Shown here: piece after piece, positions 45,399-53,997 of the stretch
How the letters are laid out: each line of letters begins with the position of its first letter
Numbering within the stretch: the first letter of the stretch is position 1
NCBI GenBank assembly: GCA_016936455.1
Contig: JAFGXV010000019.1
Location: 1-64,000 of the forward strand
Origin: Desulfuromonadaceae bacterium
GTDB lineage: Bacteria > Desulfobacterota > Desulfuromonadia > Desulfuromonadales > Desulfuromonadaceae
Direction of reading: 5' to 3'
DNA length: 64,000 nt
Notes under the pieces: generated by a model
What the model saw: only the letters and a program-made list of their open reading frames with translations
Told to the model about the DNA's origin: nothing
The model's database searches: none
Position numbers and translations under genes: made by a program

Positions 45399-46167
45399 TT
45401 TCTGCCTCCAGCCACTGCTTCAGCACATCCCCGGCCATCATCAGCCCGAACAGCGAAGGTATCGTCGACAGCGTGCCGAGAGGAACGCGCTGCCAGCTTC
45501 CTCCCGCCGTTCGCTGCTGCGGTTGCGCATGGGTCAGGGGGCGGAATTCTTCTGTCGAGTAGACGGCGCGGATCGGACCGGCAACAGCTCGCCGTCGCAG
45601 CTCCTTGCGCAGAACGCGCGCCAAACGACAGTTACTGGTGGCAAACAGATCGCCACAGCGAACGCGGGAGGGATCAATCTTGTTGGCGGCCCCGAGGGCG
45701 GAGATCACCGGAACTCCTGCTCCGTCACAGCGCGCGATCAAATCGATTTTGTCGGTAATGGTATCGATGCAGTCCAACACATAGTCAAAGCCGGGAGCCA
45801 GCAATTCCTGTGCATTCTCGGAACTGTAGCGGCAAGGGTGTGTGACGATCTCCATGGCGGGATGGATCGCGCGGCAGCGGTTTGCCATAACCTCGACCTT
45901 GAGTTGTCCGAGGGTCTGTTCCAGCGCGTGCAACTGTCGATTGATATTGCTGGAGACGATCCGGTCAGGATCCACCAGTGTCAGGTGGCCGATGCCGGCG
46001 CGAGCCAGCGCCTCCACCGCATAACTGCCAACGCCCCCGACCCCGAATACGGCCACCCGGCGACGATGGAGCTGTGCCAGGGCCTTCGCCCCAATCAGCA
46101 GCCGCAGCCGGGAAAATCGATCCTGCTCCAGATCGCAGTCCGATAACGAATGATCAATGTTGCCCAT
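45391..46167 (-). CDS. tcdA: ThiF/MoeB-fold ATPase, probable tRNA threonylcarbamoyladenosine dehydratase TcdA
   Basis: A 258-residue E1-like enzyme. DRFSRLRLLIGAKALAQL, VAVFGVGGVGSYAVEALARAGIGHLTLVDPDRIVSSNINRQL (nucleotide-binding) and DYVLDCIDTITDKIDLIARC are typical of TcdA, which cyclises t6A of tRNA to ct6A. The start is the ATG at 46167 with GAGG nine bases upstream; the frame is open for another 100 codons but that part is antisense to or overlaps the tatD-like gene. ATG 46176 is an alternative. Confidence 0.88.
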   Translation of the reverse strand: MGNIDHSLSDCDLEQDRFSRLRLLIGAKALAQLHRRRVAVFGVGGVGSYAVEALARAGIGHLTLVDPDRIVSSNINRQLHALEQTLGQLKVEVMANRCRAIHPAMEIVTHPCRYSSENAQELLAPGFDYVLDCIDTITDKIDLIARCDGAGVPVISALGAANKIDPSRVRCGDLFATSNCRLARVLRKELRRRAVAGPIRAVYSTEEFRPLTHAQPQQRTAGGSWQRVPLGTLSTIPSLFGLMMAGDVLKQWLEAENE

Positions 46168-46186
46168 AAACAGCATCCTCGAACAG

Positions 46187-46927
46187 TTAAGGCCATTCAG
46201 GCAGGCGGAACACACGCCGGCTGCTGCACCAGGTCTCCCACGCCAAATCCTCCATCGAACAGCCTCGCAAGAGGGCAGTCTGCTGCGCCACGGCCTGTAG
46301 GATGTGTTCGCGACAGCCGGTGGCCATGCGGTCGCTTTCGAGCAGCAAGCCAGCAGCGGGCAAGCGAGGAACAACTGCGGGCAACCGCCGCGCATTGTGA
46401 CGCAGCAACACCGGTCCGATCCCCAGACAGAAACCAAGGTCCAGATACTTTTTCGCGATATCGTATCCGCCACTGAAGCCGTGGATCAGCCCACCTACCC
46501 GCTCAGCACCTTCTTCCCGCAACAGGTCCACCAGTCGGCCATGACTGCGATAACAGTGAAGCACCAATGGCTTGTTTACCGCACAGGCCAGGCGGATCTG
46601 ATGGCGCAGGACCTGCTCCTGAAGGGACTGGGGAACCTCGGACGTCCGATCCAGCCCCGCCTCGCCAATCGCAACAACGCGTTGATCCGTCACCAGCCCC
46701 TCAAGGGAACATCGCGTTTCACCACACCACTGCCCGGCATAAGCCGGATGCAGGCCAAGAGCAATCCAGCAATCCTGATGCGGTATCGCACAGGACAACA
46801 GCGACTCCCAGTGGGTGCTCGAGAACGATGCCACCACACAGTGACGCGACAAACAGGCGGGGTCGCGGACAACCGTTCCCTGCTCATCCAGAAAATCATG
46901 GCAGTGGCTATCAAACAGAGGCTGCAT
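46187..46927 (-). CDS. TatD family metal-dependent hydrolase
   Basis: A 246-residue TIM-barrel protein. It has the metal ligands of the TatD family: HCH in PLFDSHCHDFLD, the Glu in VVAIGEAGLDR, His in PLVLHCYRSHGRLVDLL, His in GLIHGFSGGYDIAKKYLDLGF and Asp in LLLESDRM. Members are DNases or deacylases. The ATG 46927 is preferred over the TTG 33 bases upstream because the motif then starts at residue 6. It precedes tcdA by 19 bases. Confidence 0.88.
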   Translation of the reverse strand: MQPLFDSHCHDFLDEQGTVVRDPACLSRHCVVASFSSTHWESLLSCAIPHQDCWIALGLHPAYAGQWCGETRCSLEGLVTDQRVVAIGEAGLDRTSEVPQSLQEQVLRHQIRLACAVNKPLVLHCYRSHGRLVDLLREEGAERVGGLIHGFSGGYDIAKKYLDLGFCLGIGPVLLRHNARRLPAVVPRLPAAGLLLESDRMATGCREHILQAVAQQTALLRGCSMEDLAWETWCSSRRVFRLPEWP

Positions 46928-47040
46928 GGAAATCGCTGAACCGCCTTTCGCCAAACGCAACTTGTTTATTTCGGATGATTATGCTAGAGAACGCCCAGCA
47001 TAGCAGGCTCACTGAAATCGAAACAGCAGAAAGAACGGGC

Positions 47041-47334
47041 ATGGAATTGAACTACAAAACTCGCGGCAGTTGTGCGCGCGGCATTACCATCACCCTTTCG
47101 GAAGATTATTGCATCACCAGTGTCCGCTTCATCGGTGGCTGCAAAGGCAACACCAGCGCCATCGCCCAGCTGGTCACCGGACAGAACGCGAGAGACGTCA
47201 TCCCGCGCCTGAAAGGCATTCTCTGCCGCAACGGCACCAGTTGCCCCGATCAGCTGGCACTGGCGCTGGAATCCCTGCTTCAGGGTGACGACACGATCAG
47301 TCCTCAGGAACACCGAGGTTGCGTAGCAGGGTAA
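47041..47334 (+). CDS. TSCPD-domain protein (TIGR03905-type)
   Basis: A small protein of about 97 residues: MELNYKTRGSCARGITITL, then VRFIGGCKGNTSAIAQLVTGQNARDVIPRLKGILCRNGTSCPDQLALAL. The TSCPDQLA motif names the TSCPD domain, otherwise found at the C terminus of some ribonucleotide reductases; the Cys residues (SCARG, GGC, GILC, TSCPD) suggest metal binding. The ATG at 47041 gives the usual family start; ATGs at 46975 and 46981 would add about 20 residues. Its last 38 bases overlap the convergent DUF2892 gene. Confidence 0.82.
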   Translation: MELNYKTRGSCARGITITLSEDYCITSVRFIGGCKGNTSAIAQLVTGQNARDVIPRLKGILCRNGTSCPDQLALALESLLQGDDTISPQEHRGCVAG

Positions 47335-47488
47335 TCATCGGACACCAGTTCGTCACACCACTCTGCAGCAAATTGAACCCGATAAAAGCTGTAAACCACA
47401 GCCATGCCGGATGCCACCAGTGCGCAAAAGCCAAGCTGAGCAGGATAAAGGTTCCGGCGATCAGCCTTAGATAGCGATTGATCGTCAT
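47297..47488 (-). CDS. DUF2892 small membrane protein
   Basis: A 63-residue protein: MTINRYLRLIAGTFILLSLAFAH, a second hydrophobic segment (HPAWLWFTAFIGFNLLQSGVTNWCPM) and LLRNLGVPE. The NRYLRLIAG start and the GxNLxQSxxTxxCPM motif are the DUF2892 (inner-membrane YgaP-like tail) signature, a family often linked to rhodaneses. The 3' end overlaps the TSCPD gene by 38 bases on the opposite strand. Confidence 0.85.
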   Translation of the reverse strand: MTINRYLRLIAGTFILLSLAFAHWWHPAWLWFTAFIGFNLLQSGVTNWCPMITLLRNLGVPED

Positions 47489-47524
47489 CTCGTCTTCTCC
47501 TCATCCCAAAACAAAAAAAGCGGC

Positions 47525-48793
47525 TTAAAAACCATAGCGCAGCGACACATAAAGATTGCTGTTGTCCTCAAACTGACCAAAGAACGTCTCCGGTCGATCC
47601 CCCCAGAACAGATTGGCTCCGACAGACAGCGTCACGGTATCCGTGGCCTTGTATTTGACCGAGGGACGCAGATAGCCATCCTGATCCGACGGGGACCAAT
47701 AACCAAACAGCGAGACAACCAGATTCTGGTTCAGCGCCAGCTGCGTCAGGCGCAGGGTCAGCACATGACGATCCTCATCCCGCGCCCGCTGCCCGGGCGG
47801 CAGATGGCGGCGATAGGCCTGATACGCGTTCAGCCATTCCAGATAATACTGGATGCCCAACGTGAGATTGCGGCGCAGCTCCTGCTCATAGCCGACCAGC
47901 AGCCGATACTCACTGTTGGGGACCAACGGGTCGCTGCCATTGCGATCCTCCAGAGAGTCGTAATAACCCACTTCGCCATTGATCAGGCCAGGACCGAAAT
48001 TGCCACGGACACTGCCACCCACCACCCGCAGCCGGGGAAAATACTGCTGGCCGCTGGCCGCATCGAAACCGACAGGGCTTTTCCAGTAACCATCATAGCC
48101 GTACAGCGCCCATTCGTAACCCAGCAGGGTCCGCGACAGGCGGACGCTGATCTCATCTTCAGCCAGCCAGCGGTTGCGAGGGTCCACATCCGCCTTGGTG
48201 TCCTGGCCAGCGAGGCGCCCCAGCATCGGGTTCCAGTAAACCATCCGCTCGCCGCTGATGTAGCGGTCGGCATCGAAACAGGGCGACCAAGCCACATCCA
48301 GCGTCGCCCAGTTGAAGAAAAAGCTGGCGAGGACGCCATCGGACGGAGCTTTCAGGTATTCCTCGTCGCGCCCGAGAAAAAACGACTGCCAGTCCTTGGG
48401 AAACAGATCGTTGATAAACAGCAGGTCCCCCGTCCCCCAGGTGAGAATCTGGCGCCCGATTTTCAGATCCAGAAAATCAAGCGGCGTCAGCACCAGGTTG
48501 GCTTCTCGCAGATCAAGCAGGCCGTGGCCCTGCTCCAGATCGAATTCGTGCTCCGTTGCGGCTTCGTCCCACAGCAGATCGGCCCGCAGCTGCCACAGGG
48601 CCAGATCGCTGCTATGCTGCAAATCCATCTGTACTCGGGCTTCATTGAGCAGAGCATCGCGCTGCGCCGGAGCCTCCTGCAAACGCAGGCCCGAACGCAG
48701 ATCTCCAAAGCCGTGTACTTCCCAGCCATAAGCGGGAACGGCCACTGTCCACAGCAGCAAAAGGACGACAAACGGGACGTGCGAGCATCTCAC
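47525..48793 (-). CDS. outer-membrane beta-barrel protein of an RND export locus
   Basis: A 422-residue exported protein. After a signal peptide (about 1-23, ending AVPAYG) come alternating amphipathic strands such as LALWQLRADLLWD, LDLKIGRQILTWGTGDLLFINDLFP, LGYEWALYGYDGYWKSP and LTLGIQYYLEWLNAYQAY, ending VSLRYGF with the C-terminal Phe of outer-membrane porins. The GRQxLxWGxGD motif resembles DUF1302-like proteins, which accompany MMPL/RND exporters. It starts at a GTG overlapping the previous stop (TAGTG), with AGAGG seven bases upstream. Confidence 0.82.
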   Translation of the reverse strand: MRCSHVPFVVLLLLWTVAVPAYGWEVHGFGDLRSGLRLQEAPAQRDALLNEARVQMDLQHSSDLALWQLRADLLWDEAATEHEFDLEQGHGLLDLREANLVLTPLDFLDLKIGRQILTWGTGDLLFINDLFPKDWQSFFLGRDEEYLKAPSDGVLASFFFNWATLDVAWSPCFDADRYISGERMVYWNPMLGRLAGQDTKADVDPRNRWLAEDEISVRLSRTLLGYEWALYGYDGYWKSPVGFDAASGQQYFPRLRVVGGSVRGNFGPGLINGEVGYYDSLEDRNGSDPLVPNSEYRLLVGYEQELRRNLTLGIQYYLEWLNAYQAYRRHLPPGQRARDEDRHVLTLRLTQLALNQNLVVSLFGYWSPSDQDGYLRPSVKYKATDTVTLSVGANLFWGDRPETFFGQFEDNSNLYVSLRYGF

Positions 48794-49608
48794 TACAGCA
48801 CCTCTCGCGGGGGTCGGCGCAGAAAACGCTCGGTAAAAATCCGCTCATCCAGCCCGATATCGTAACGAACATTACTGAAGGCATTGCGGGTGATGCTGCC
48901 TCGGATCAAATCGCTGGCCTGGGAAAGAACCACGGTCGGAATGCCCTGAATCGTTTCAACCTGCAGGGCCTCAACACGGCGATACAGCTGCCCACTGTGA
49001 TCATAGTATTCCGCCTTGATCGGCAAAAAGGTCTGGGCGTCGATGGTCACCAGGTAACGCGAGAACTCGACCGACGAAGGATCCTTGGGCCTGTTCTCCA
49101 GGACATACTGGGTAGCGCTCTCTTCCACCAGCACATGCTCATCATCCTGCGGACTGCGACCCGAGACATCCTCATACAGGAAGTCGGAGCCGACAAAGCT
49201 GGTCCGTTTGTCCCCGGGAGCAATCCGCTTCTTCAGATTCAGCGCCGGCAGCCACAGCCAGCGATCATCATCGGAGGTGCCGTTTTTCCACACCAGATAC
49301 GCCATCTTGTAGACATCGGCCGGAGCTTTGAAATAGGCGTAGAACTTCTGTTTCACCTGGTCTTCGTTCAAACGCAAAAGGGTAAACTCGCGCACCCGCT
49401 CCACCCCCGAGGCATCCTGAATGGTCATCGTCACATCAGCTCGACCATCCTTACCGGCATAGTATGAAGCCTGATTGGCGCGATCAACAATTTCGTCGGC
49501 ACTTAGAGCCAGGGCGGACGCCGTTGATGCCAGCCACAGCAGCAGTGCCAGAGCAAGAGAGGTTCTTGCAAAAGGCTCAAGAGGATTCCATTTTCTCTGT
49601 TTCGACAT
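48793..49608 (-). CDS. outer-membrane lipoprotein-sorting-type (LolA-fold) periplasmic protein
   Basis: A 271-residue exported protein with a signal segment (about 16-36, ending ASTASALA) and the pattern SADEIVDRANQASYYAGKDGRADVTMTIQDASGVERVREFTLLRL, SDDDRWLWLPALNLKKRIAPGDKRTSFVGSDFLYEDVSGR and FLPIKAEYYDHSGQLYR. This is the LolA-like family (outer membrane lipoprotein-sorting protein) that is commonly encoded beside MMPL/RND permeases. It sits between the permease and barrel genes and probably ferries a hydrophobic substrate across the periplasm. Confidence 0.87.
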   Translation of the reverse strand: MSKQRKWNPLEPFARTSLALALLLWLASTASALALSADEIVDRANQASYYAGKDGRADVTMTIQDASGVERVREFTLLRLNEDQVKQKFYAYFKAPADVYKMAYLVWKNGTSDDDRWLWLPALNLKKRIAPGDKRTSFVGSDFLYEDVSGRSPQDDEHVLVEESATQYVLENRPKDPSSVEFSRYLVTIDAQTFLPIKAEYYDHSGQLYRRVEALQVETIQGIPTVVLSQASDLIRGSITRNAFSNVRYDIGLDERIFTERFLRRPPREVL

Positions 49609-49650
49609 TCTTTTTATCCTTTCAGCAAAGCAGTCATCGGAGACAAACCT

Positions 49651-52600
49651 CTACAGCTGAATCTCCTCTTCTTCCCCAGGCAGCCTGAAAACATAACGTT
49701 CCAGACGCGTGAGCAGCGCCGGCAGAATCATCAACGTGGCCAGCCAGGAAACGGCCATGATGGTCGCAAGGAAAAAGCCAACGGTTTTATACGGCACCAG
49801 CGGCGCCAGCAGCAGCGGGGTGAAGCCGATGGAAACCGTCAGGGCATTGCGGCTGATGGCGCGGGCCGGCTCATGAAACATGGCTTCGCAACTCGTTTTC
49901 CAGTTGCCAGTTTTTCGATACAGCTCACGCGCGCGCTGTAAAAAGTGGATGGCAAAATCGATGCTCAGGCCCAGGGTCAGCGAGGACAGCACGGCCACCG
50001 GCATGTCGTAATCCTTGCCGGCCAGTCCGATCAGGCCGTAGATCAGGGCAATGGTAAAGGTCAACGGCAGCATGGCCAACACACCCCAGGTCAGGGACCG
50101 GAACAGCAGAACCATCATCACCAGCACCACGATAAAGCTGCCGGCCAGCGACGAGATCATGCCCTTGACCATCTTGTCCTGCCACACCACATTCAGGTAG
50201 GTCAGGCCCGCCCAGCGTGCCTTGATCTCTTGTGGTGCGGGGTGCTGTTCGAGATAGTGCTGGACCGCCGCGACCACCTCTTCCATGTCGCGGTTGTCGC
50301 CACTTTTGAGCTGTACCCACAGATTGGCTTCGCGATAATCGCGGGTCACCAGGTGAAACAGGCTGTCTTTTTTCTTCATGCCCTCAAGCTGGACAAACAC
50401 CTGCGCCGTCGCGGCCGCCGTCGCGGGCACGGCAAAGTGGGAGCGATTCAAAGCCGCATAATGTTCCCGTTCCGCCGCATCGGCATCGGTCGGCGGGGCG
50501 ACATAGCTCAGCTCGTAAGCCGCCTTTTTCAGGGCATCGACCGCTGAGGAGGTTTTGCCGACCTGGCCGACGCCCTGCAAATACTGCTGAAGCTCTTCCA
50601 CATAGCGCAGCATTTCCGGTCGCTTGAACGGTGGCGCCGTGGTTTCCGCCTGCATCTCCAGCACAAAGGCACTGAAGGTCTGTCCCATCTGCTTTTCACA
50701 CTGGGCAAGAGCCTGTTCCAGCAGCGCCTCACCTCTGAGCCCGGCATCGGCCTGCAGTGCCGCAAACAGATGCGCCACTTCCAACGGCGATTCAGCGGCA
50801 ACCGCCTGCAACGCACTGCGGAGCCAATCCAGCGTCAGGCCCGCACTGTCGAGATAATTGATCTCGTCCGCCAGCCGGTTCCAACCGTCAAAGGCCTGGT
50901 CATCCAGTTCGCGCGCCTGCTGCAGCAGCAGATAAAAGCACTGGTTGACATCGCAGCCCTGAACACTGCGCTGCTGATCGCTCAACTGATGCAGCCGCTG
51001 GATCAGCGTTTCTGTGTACTGGGGGAACAGACTGCCGAAGCGGGCACGAGCTTCGCTTTCGATCCGTTGCGCCTTTTCCTCACAGTTACAGGCATCCGGC
51101 CGGACTTCGGCCAGTGTCAGATAGGCCGTATAGGTGCCGCCAAAGTGCTGATTGAGGATCCGGTCCGCAACACGGATTTCATGCTGAGCCGTAAACCATT
51201 TAACCGGATTATCGTTCACGGCGATGCGGCTGATACCATAGCCGGCCACCAGCAGCAACAGTAGCGCCAGAACCAGAATCCGCCCGCTGGCCGTGTAGCA
51301 GACCTGCCCCAGCCAGCCCAGAACCCGCATCAGCAGGCTGGTTTCGTCGGGCTTCTGGGAAGCAATCGGATGCTGCGCCAGCTTCTCCTGCGACACAAAC
51401 AGCATGATGTAGGCCGGAATCAGCGTCATGGTCAACAGCCAGGCGATCGCCACGCCAAAAGCGACATGCAACCCAAAGACCTGCACCGGTGGAATGGGAG
51501 TAAAAGCCAGCGAGGCAAAACCGGCAATTGTCGTCAGGCTGGTATAGAGCATGGGCTGAAACAGATGGCCCACCACGTAGCGGACCGTCTGCGCCTTGTT
51601 GTTGAAGCGATGGTACACGTCATAGAATTCGCTAAGGATATGCACCGAATCCGCCACCGCAATGGGCATGAGGAAGATGGCGATCATGGAACTCATGATA
51701 TGCACATCGTAGCCCAGACCGATCAGCAGCCCCATGGCACAGACGACACTGACAACCGCCACCACCATGGGCGCCAGAATCAGCGACAGACTGCGGAAGA
51801 ACAGCAGCAGCAGTAGAAAAATCGCGACTCCGGCCATGGGCGCCGAGGTCGCCATCTGAATCAGCATCTCAACGCCAAAGGTATCTTCTGCCACCGGCAG
51901 GCCGGTAATCAGTACCCGATCACTCTGTGGCCAGTCCCTGGTGAGTTCGCGCACCAGGGTTGCCACATTGTAGCTGTAGGATTTGGCGGAAATCGGCAGG
52001 TAGAGACAGATGGCCTTTTCATCCTCCGAGACCAGCGTTCCGCGATAGAGCGGATTGTTCATGGCATCGTCGCGAATCTCCCGCGCTTGGGCTGGCGTCT
52101 GCGGCGGATGCTCCATCAGGTATTCCAGCTTGAGGGACCCCAACTGAGCCTGCTTGATATTATCGACCACACTCGGGCTGATCACCTCATGGGCGATGAT
52201 GGCGCTGCGTCCCTGCTCAGTAAACAGACGGTTCGGATCATGATTGAAGGCACGGTTGAGCAGCCGCAGCCAGGCCGATGCGGGTGTCAGATTCAGGGGC
52301 TGAACCCGCTCTGGCTGGCCGGAAGAGGCCGGCAACCGGATCTCGGGCAGGCCATCGCTCCCCTGCTGCAGGTAAAGCAGCTGACGGGTCAGGGTATCGA
52401 TGCGCTGCAGGGTCGCAACATTAAAAATGCCGGCCGGATCCTCCTCGTTGACAATCCCGACAATGACGAAATCGTAAAGGGCATATTTTTCCTTGATTTC
52501 ATGGTGAAAGATGCGCACCGGCTCCTGCGCGGACAGCATGTTTTCCGGATCATTGTCAAAATTGACGCGTGGAAACTGAAGCAGAAACGCCACGGTGGCG

Positions 52601-52665
52601 ACGGCGACAACAAGAAGGGTCAGCAGGGGGCGTTTCAGACTCGCATTGGTCAGGGCAAGTTTCAT
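49651..52665 (-). CDS. RND/MMPL family exporter (HAE3-type)
   Basis: A 1004-residue permease with twelve membrane helices in two halves: one N-terminal anchor (RPLLTLLVVAVATVAFLLQF), a large periplasmic loop, and clusters such as GVAIFLLLLLFFRSLSLILAPMVVAVVSVVCAMGLLIGLGY with MSSMIAIFLMPIAVADSVHILSEFYD, repeated later as VVLVMMVLLFRSLTWGVLAMLPL and VLSSLTLGLSIDFAIHFLQRARE. The ATG at 52665 has GGAGGAAG upstream; an open frame extends 63 bases left. Such HAE3 permeases move lipids or other hydrophobic compounds with a LolA-like and a barrel partner, which follow here. Confidence 0.93.
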   Translation of the reverse strand: MKLALTNASLKRPLLTLLVVAVATVAFLLQFPRVNFDNDPENMLSAQEPVRIFHHEIKEKYALYDFVIVGIVNEEDPAGIFNVATLQRIDTLTRQLLYLQQGSDGLPEIRLPASSGQPERVQPLNLTPASAWLRLLNRAFNHDPNRLFTEQGRSAIIAHEVISPSVVDNIKQAQLGSLKLEYLMEHPPQTPAQAREIRDDAMNNPLYRGTLVSEDEKAICLYLPISAKSYSYNVATLVRELTRDWPQSDRVLITGLPVAEDTFGVEMLIQMATSAPMAGVAIFLLLLLFFRSLSLILAPMVVAVVSVVCAMGLLIGLGYDVHIMSSMIAIFLMPIAVADSVHILSEFYDVYHRFNNKAQTVRYVVGHLFQPMLYTSLTTIAGFASLAFTPIPPVQVFGLHVAFGVAIAWLLTMTLIPAYIMLFVSQEKLAQHPIASQKPDETSLLMRVLGWLGQVCYTASGRILVLALLLLLVAGYGISRIAVNDNPVKWFTAQHEIRVADRILNQHFGGTYTAYLTLAEVRPDACNCEEKAQRIESEARARFGSLFPQYTETLIQRLHQLSDQQRSVQGCDVNQCFYLLLQQARELDDQAFDGWNRLADEINYLDSAGLTLDWLRSALQAVAAESPLEVAHLFAALQADAGLRGEALLEQALAQCEKQMGQTFSAFVLEMQAETTAPPFKRPEMLRYVEELQQYLQGVGQVGKTSSAVDALKKAAYELSYVAPPTDADAAEREHYAALNRSHFAVPATAAATAQVFVQLEGMKKKDSLFHLVTRDYREANLWVQLKSGDNRDMEEVVAAVQHYLEQHPAPQEIKARWAGLTYLNVVWQDKMVKGMISSLAGSFIVVLVMMVLLFRSLTWGVLAMLPLTFTIALIYGLIGLAGKDYDMPVAVLSSLTLGLSIDFAIHFLQRARELYRKTGNWKTSCEAMFHEPARAISRNALTVSIGFTPLLLAPLVPYKTVGFFLATIMAVSWLATLMILPALLTRLERYVFRLPGEEEEIQL

Positions 52666-52762
52666 GGATATCTCTTCCTCCAGTGGTGGACTTGATGAAC
52701 ACTTAGCACACCGCCAAAGAATAGTCAAAAATATATATATTAAAATTTGAATCTATAGATCG

Positions 52763-52790
52763 AAAAAAACCCCGCCGCCTGGACGAGGTT
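52763..52790 (-). terminator. terminator of cheV
   Basis: On the minus strand a nine-base stem (two G-U pairs) AACCTCGTC/GGCGGGGTT with a five-base loop, followed by seven T. It lies 14 bases after the cheV stop. Confidence 0.8.
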
Positions 52791-52804
52791 CTGGTATTTC
52801 CAAA

Positions 52805-53770
52805 CTATTTCAGGCAGAAACGGTCGACCAGCTCCACCACCTTGGTCACATCCGGCTTGCTGGTATAGGCGTCAGCTCCGACTTCATCGCACTTGTGGGA
52901 GGTATTCTCGTTGATCAGGCTGGAATACATCAACACGCTCATCACTTTCAGTACCGGGTCCTCCTTGATGCGACGGCACAGGGCCAGACCATCGAGTTCG
53001 GGCATTTCGATGTCCGACACCAGCAAATCGGGCAGGTTTCCCTCCTCCTTCGCCTTCTGGATCGCTTTCCAGCAGGCCAAACCATCGCCAAAGCCTTCCA
53101 CCTGATCGTACCCGGCATTCTTCAGTACCCGCAGGATGCCCTGGCGAATGATGGCGGAATCCTCGGCGAAAAAAAGCCTGACCTCCGAGCGGTGCTGCTT
53201 GCGTTCGGGCTGCAGGGTTTCATCCTCCATGGTACTTTCTTCATAATGCTCGCCGCTGCCGAAAATCTCGTGGGCAATGTGTTCCATATCCACGATCAGG
53301 ATATCGCGCTCCGCCACGGTCACGGTGCCAGTGAAACGCGGGCGGTAGGACTCGAAGAAATGATCCATGGGCTTGACCTGCGACCAGGACAGGCGATGAA
53401 TCTGATCCACGCCATCAACCAGAAATGCAATAACCTCTTCGTTGAATTCACACACCAGCACCACCTGCCGGCTACGGCTTGACGTGCCAACGGTGAGCGG
53501 TGGCAGGCCAAAGTCGGCCTGCTTGCCGATATGGCGGGCCAGATTGATCAGGGAAATGGTTTCTCCACGCAACAGCAGCGTCCCCATCAGGGACGGATGC
53601 GAGTCCGGCAGTTTGGTCAGTTCCTCGGTCTGAAAGGGAACGATCTCCCGCAACTTGTGAACGTTGATGCCAAAAGACTGGCCATGAAGGTAGTATTCCA
53701 GAATCTCGAACTCGTTGGTTCCGGCCTCCAGAAGAATACCGACATTTTTCTTCATTGCTGCACCGCTCAT
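52805..53770 (-). CDS. cheV: chemotaxis protein CheV (CheW-receiver fusion)
   Basis: A 321-residue fusion. The CheW-like domain (about 15-165) has EILEYYLHGQSFGINVHKLREIVPF and LLRGETISLINLARHIGK; the receiver (about 195-320) has the acidic pair in RLFFAEDSAIIRQG, phosphoacceptor Asp in LLVSDIEMPELDGLAL and Lys in AYTSKPDVTKVVELV. CheV couples receptors to CheA and is thought to help adaptation. Start at ATG 53770 because GGAGG lies six bases upstream; a longer frame (53848) has none. It is monocistronic with its own terminator. Confidence 0.92.
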   Translation of the reverse strand: MSGAAMKKNVGILLEAGTNEFEILEYYLHGQSFGINVHKLREIVPFQTEELTKLPDSHPSLMGTLLLRGETISLINLARHIGKQADFGLPPLTVGTSSRSRQVVLVCEFNEEVIAFLVDGVDQIHRLSWSQVKPMDHFFESYRPRFTGTVTVAERDILIVDMEHIAHEIFGSGEHYEESTMEDETLQPERKQHRSEVRLFFAEDSAIIRQGILRVLKNAGYDQVEGFGDGLACWKAIQKAKEEGNLPDLLVSDIEMPELDGLALCRRIKEDPVLKVMSVLMYSSLINENTSHKCDEVGADAYTSKPDVTKVVELVDRFCLK

Positions 53771-53909
53771 CCATTGCCTCCGGCTCGGGCCTGTTTCATC
53801 CCGGTTAATTGGTAACCTCACCTGATTGTTTTTCATGCAGTTCGGCAAGTATACCCGCCACCCTGAAGCTCGACAATAGACAATGCGTGCGATTTTTCAC
53901 GCAAATTTC

Positions 53910-53939
53910 TTGACCTGGCTCCCCGCCTGTCGTTAGAGT
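53910..53939 (+). promoter_or_regulatory. candidate promoter of the TRAP operon
   Basis: TTGACC (53910-53915), 18 bases, TAGAGT (53934-53939), about 50 bases before the first binding-protein gene. A hairpin GCGTG-N8-CACGC (53885-53902) lies just upstream. Confidence 0.45.
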
Positions 53940-53997
53940 TTCGTCTTGATCAAATATTCTTTCGAAATTCCCAAAACAAGAACAAAGGAGTTCCACG

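Noticed and set aside
46168-46473. N-terminal extension of the tcdA frame
   Set aside because: It overlaps the tatD-like gene in another frame, has no ThiF-like sequence and lacks a start signal; the ATG at 46167 has one.
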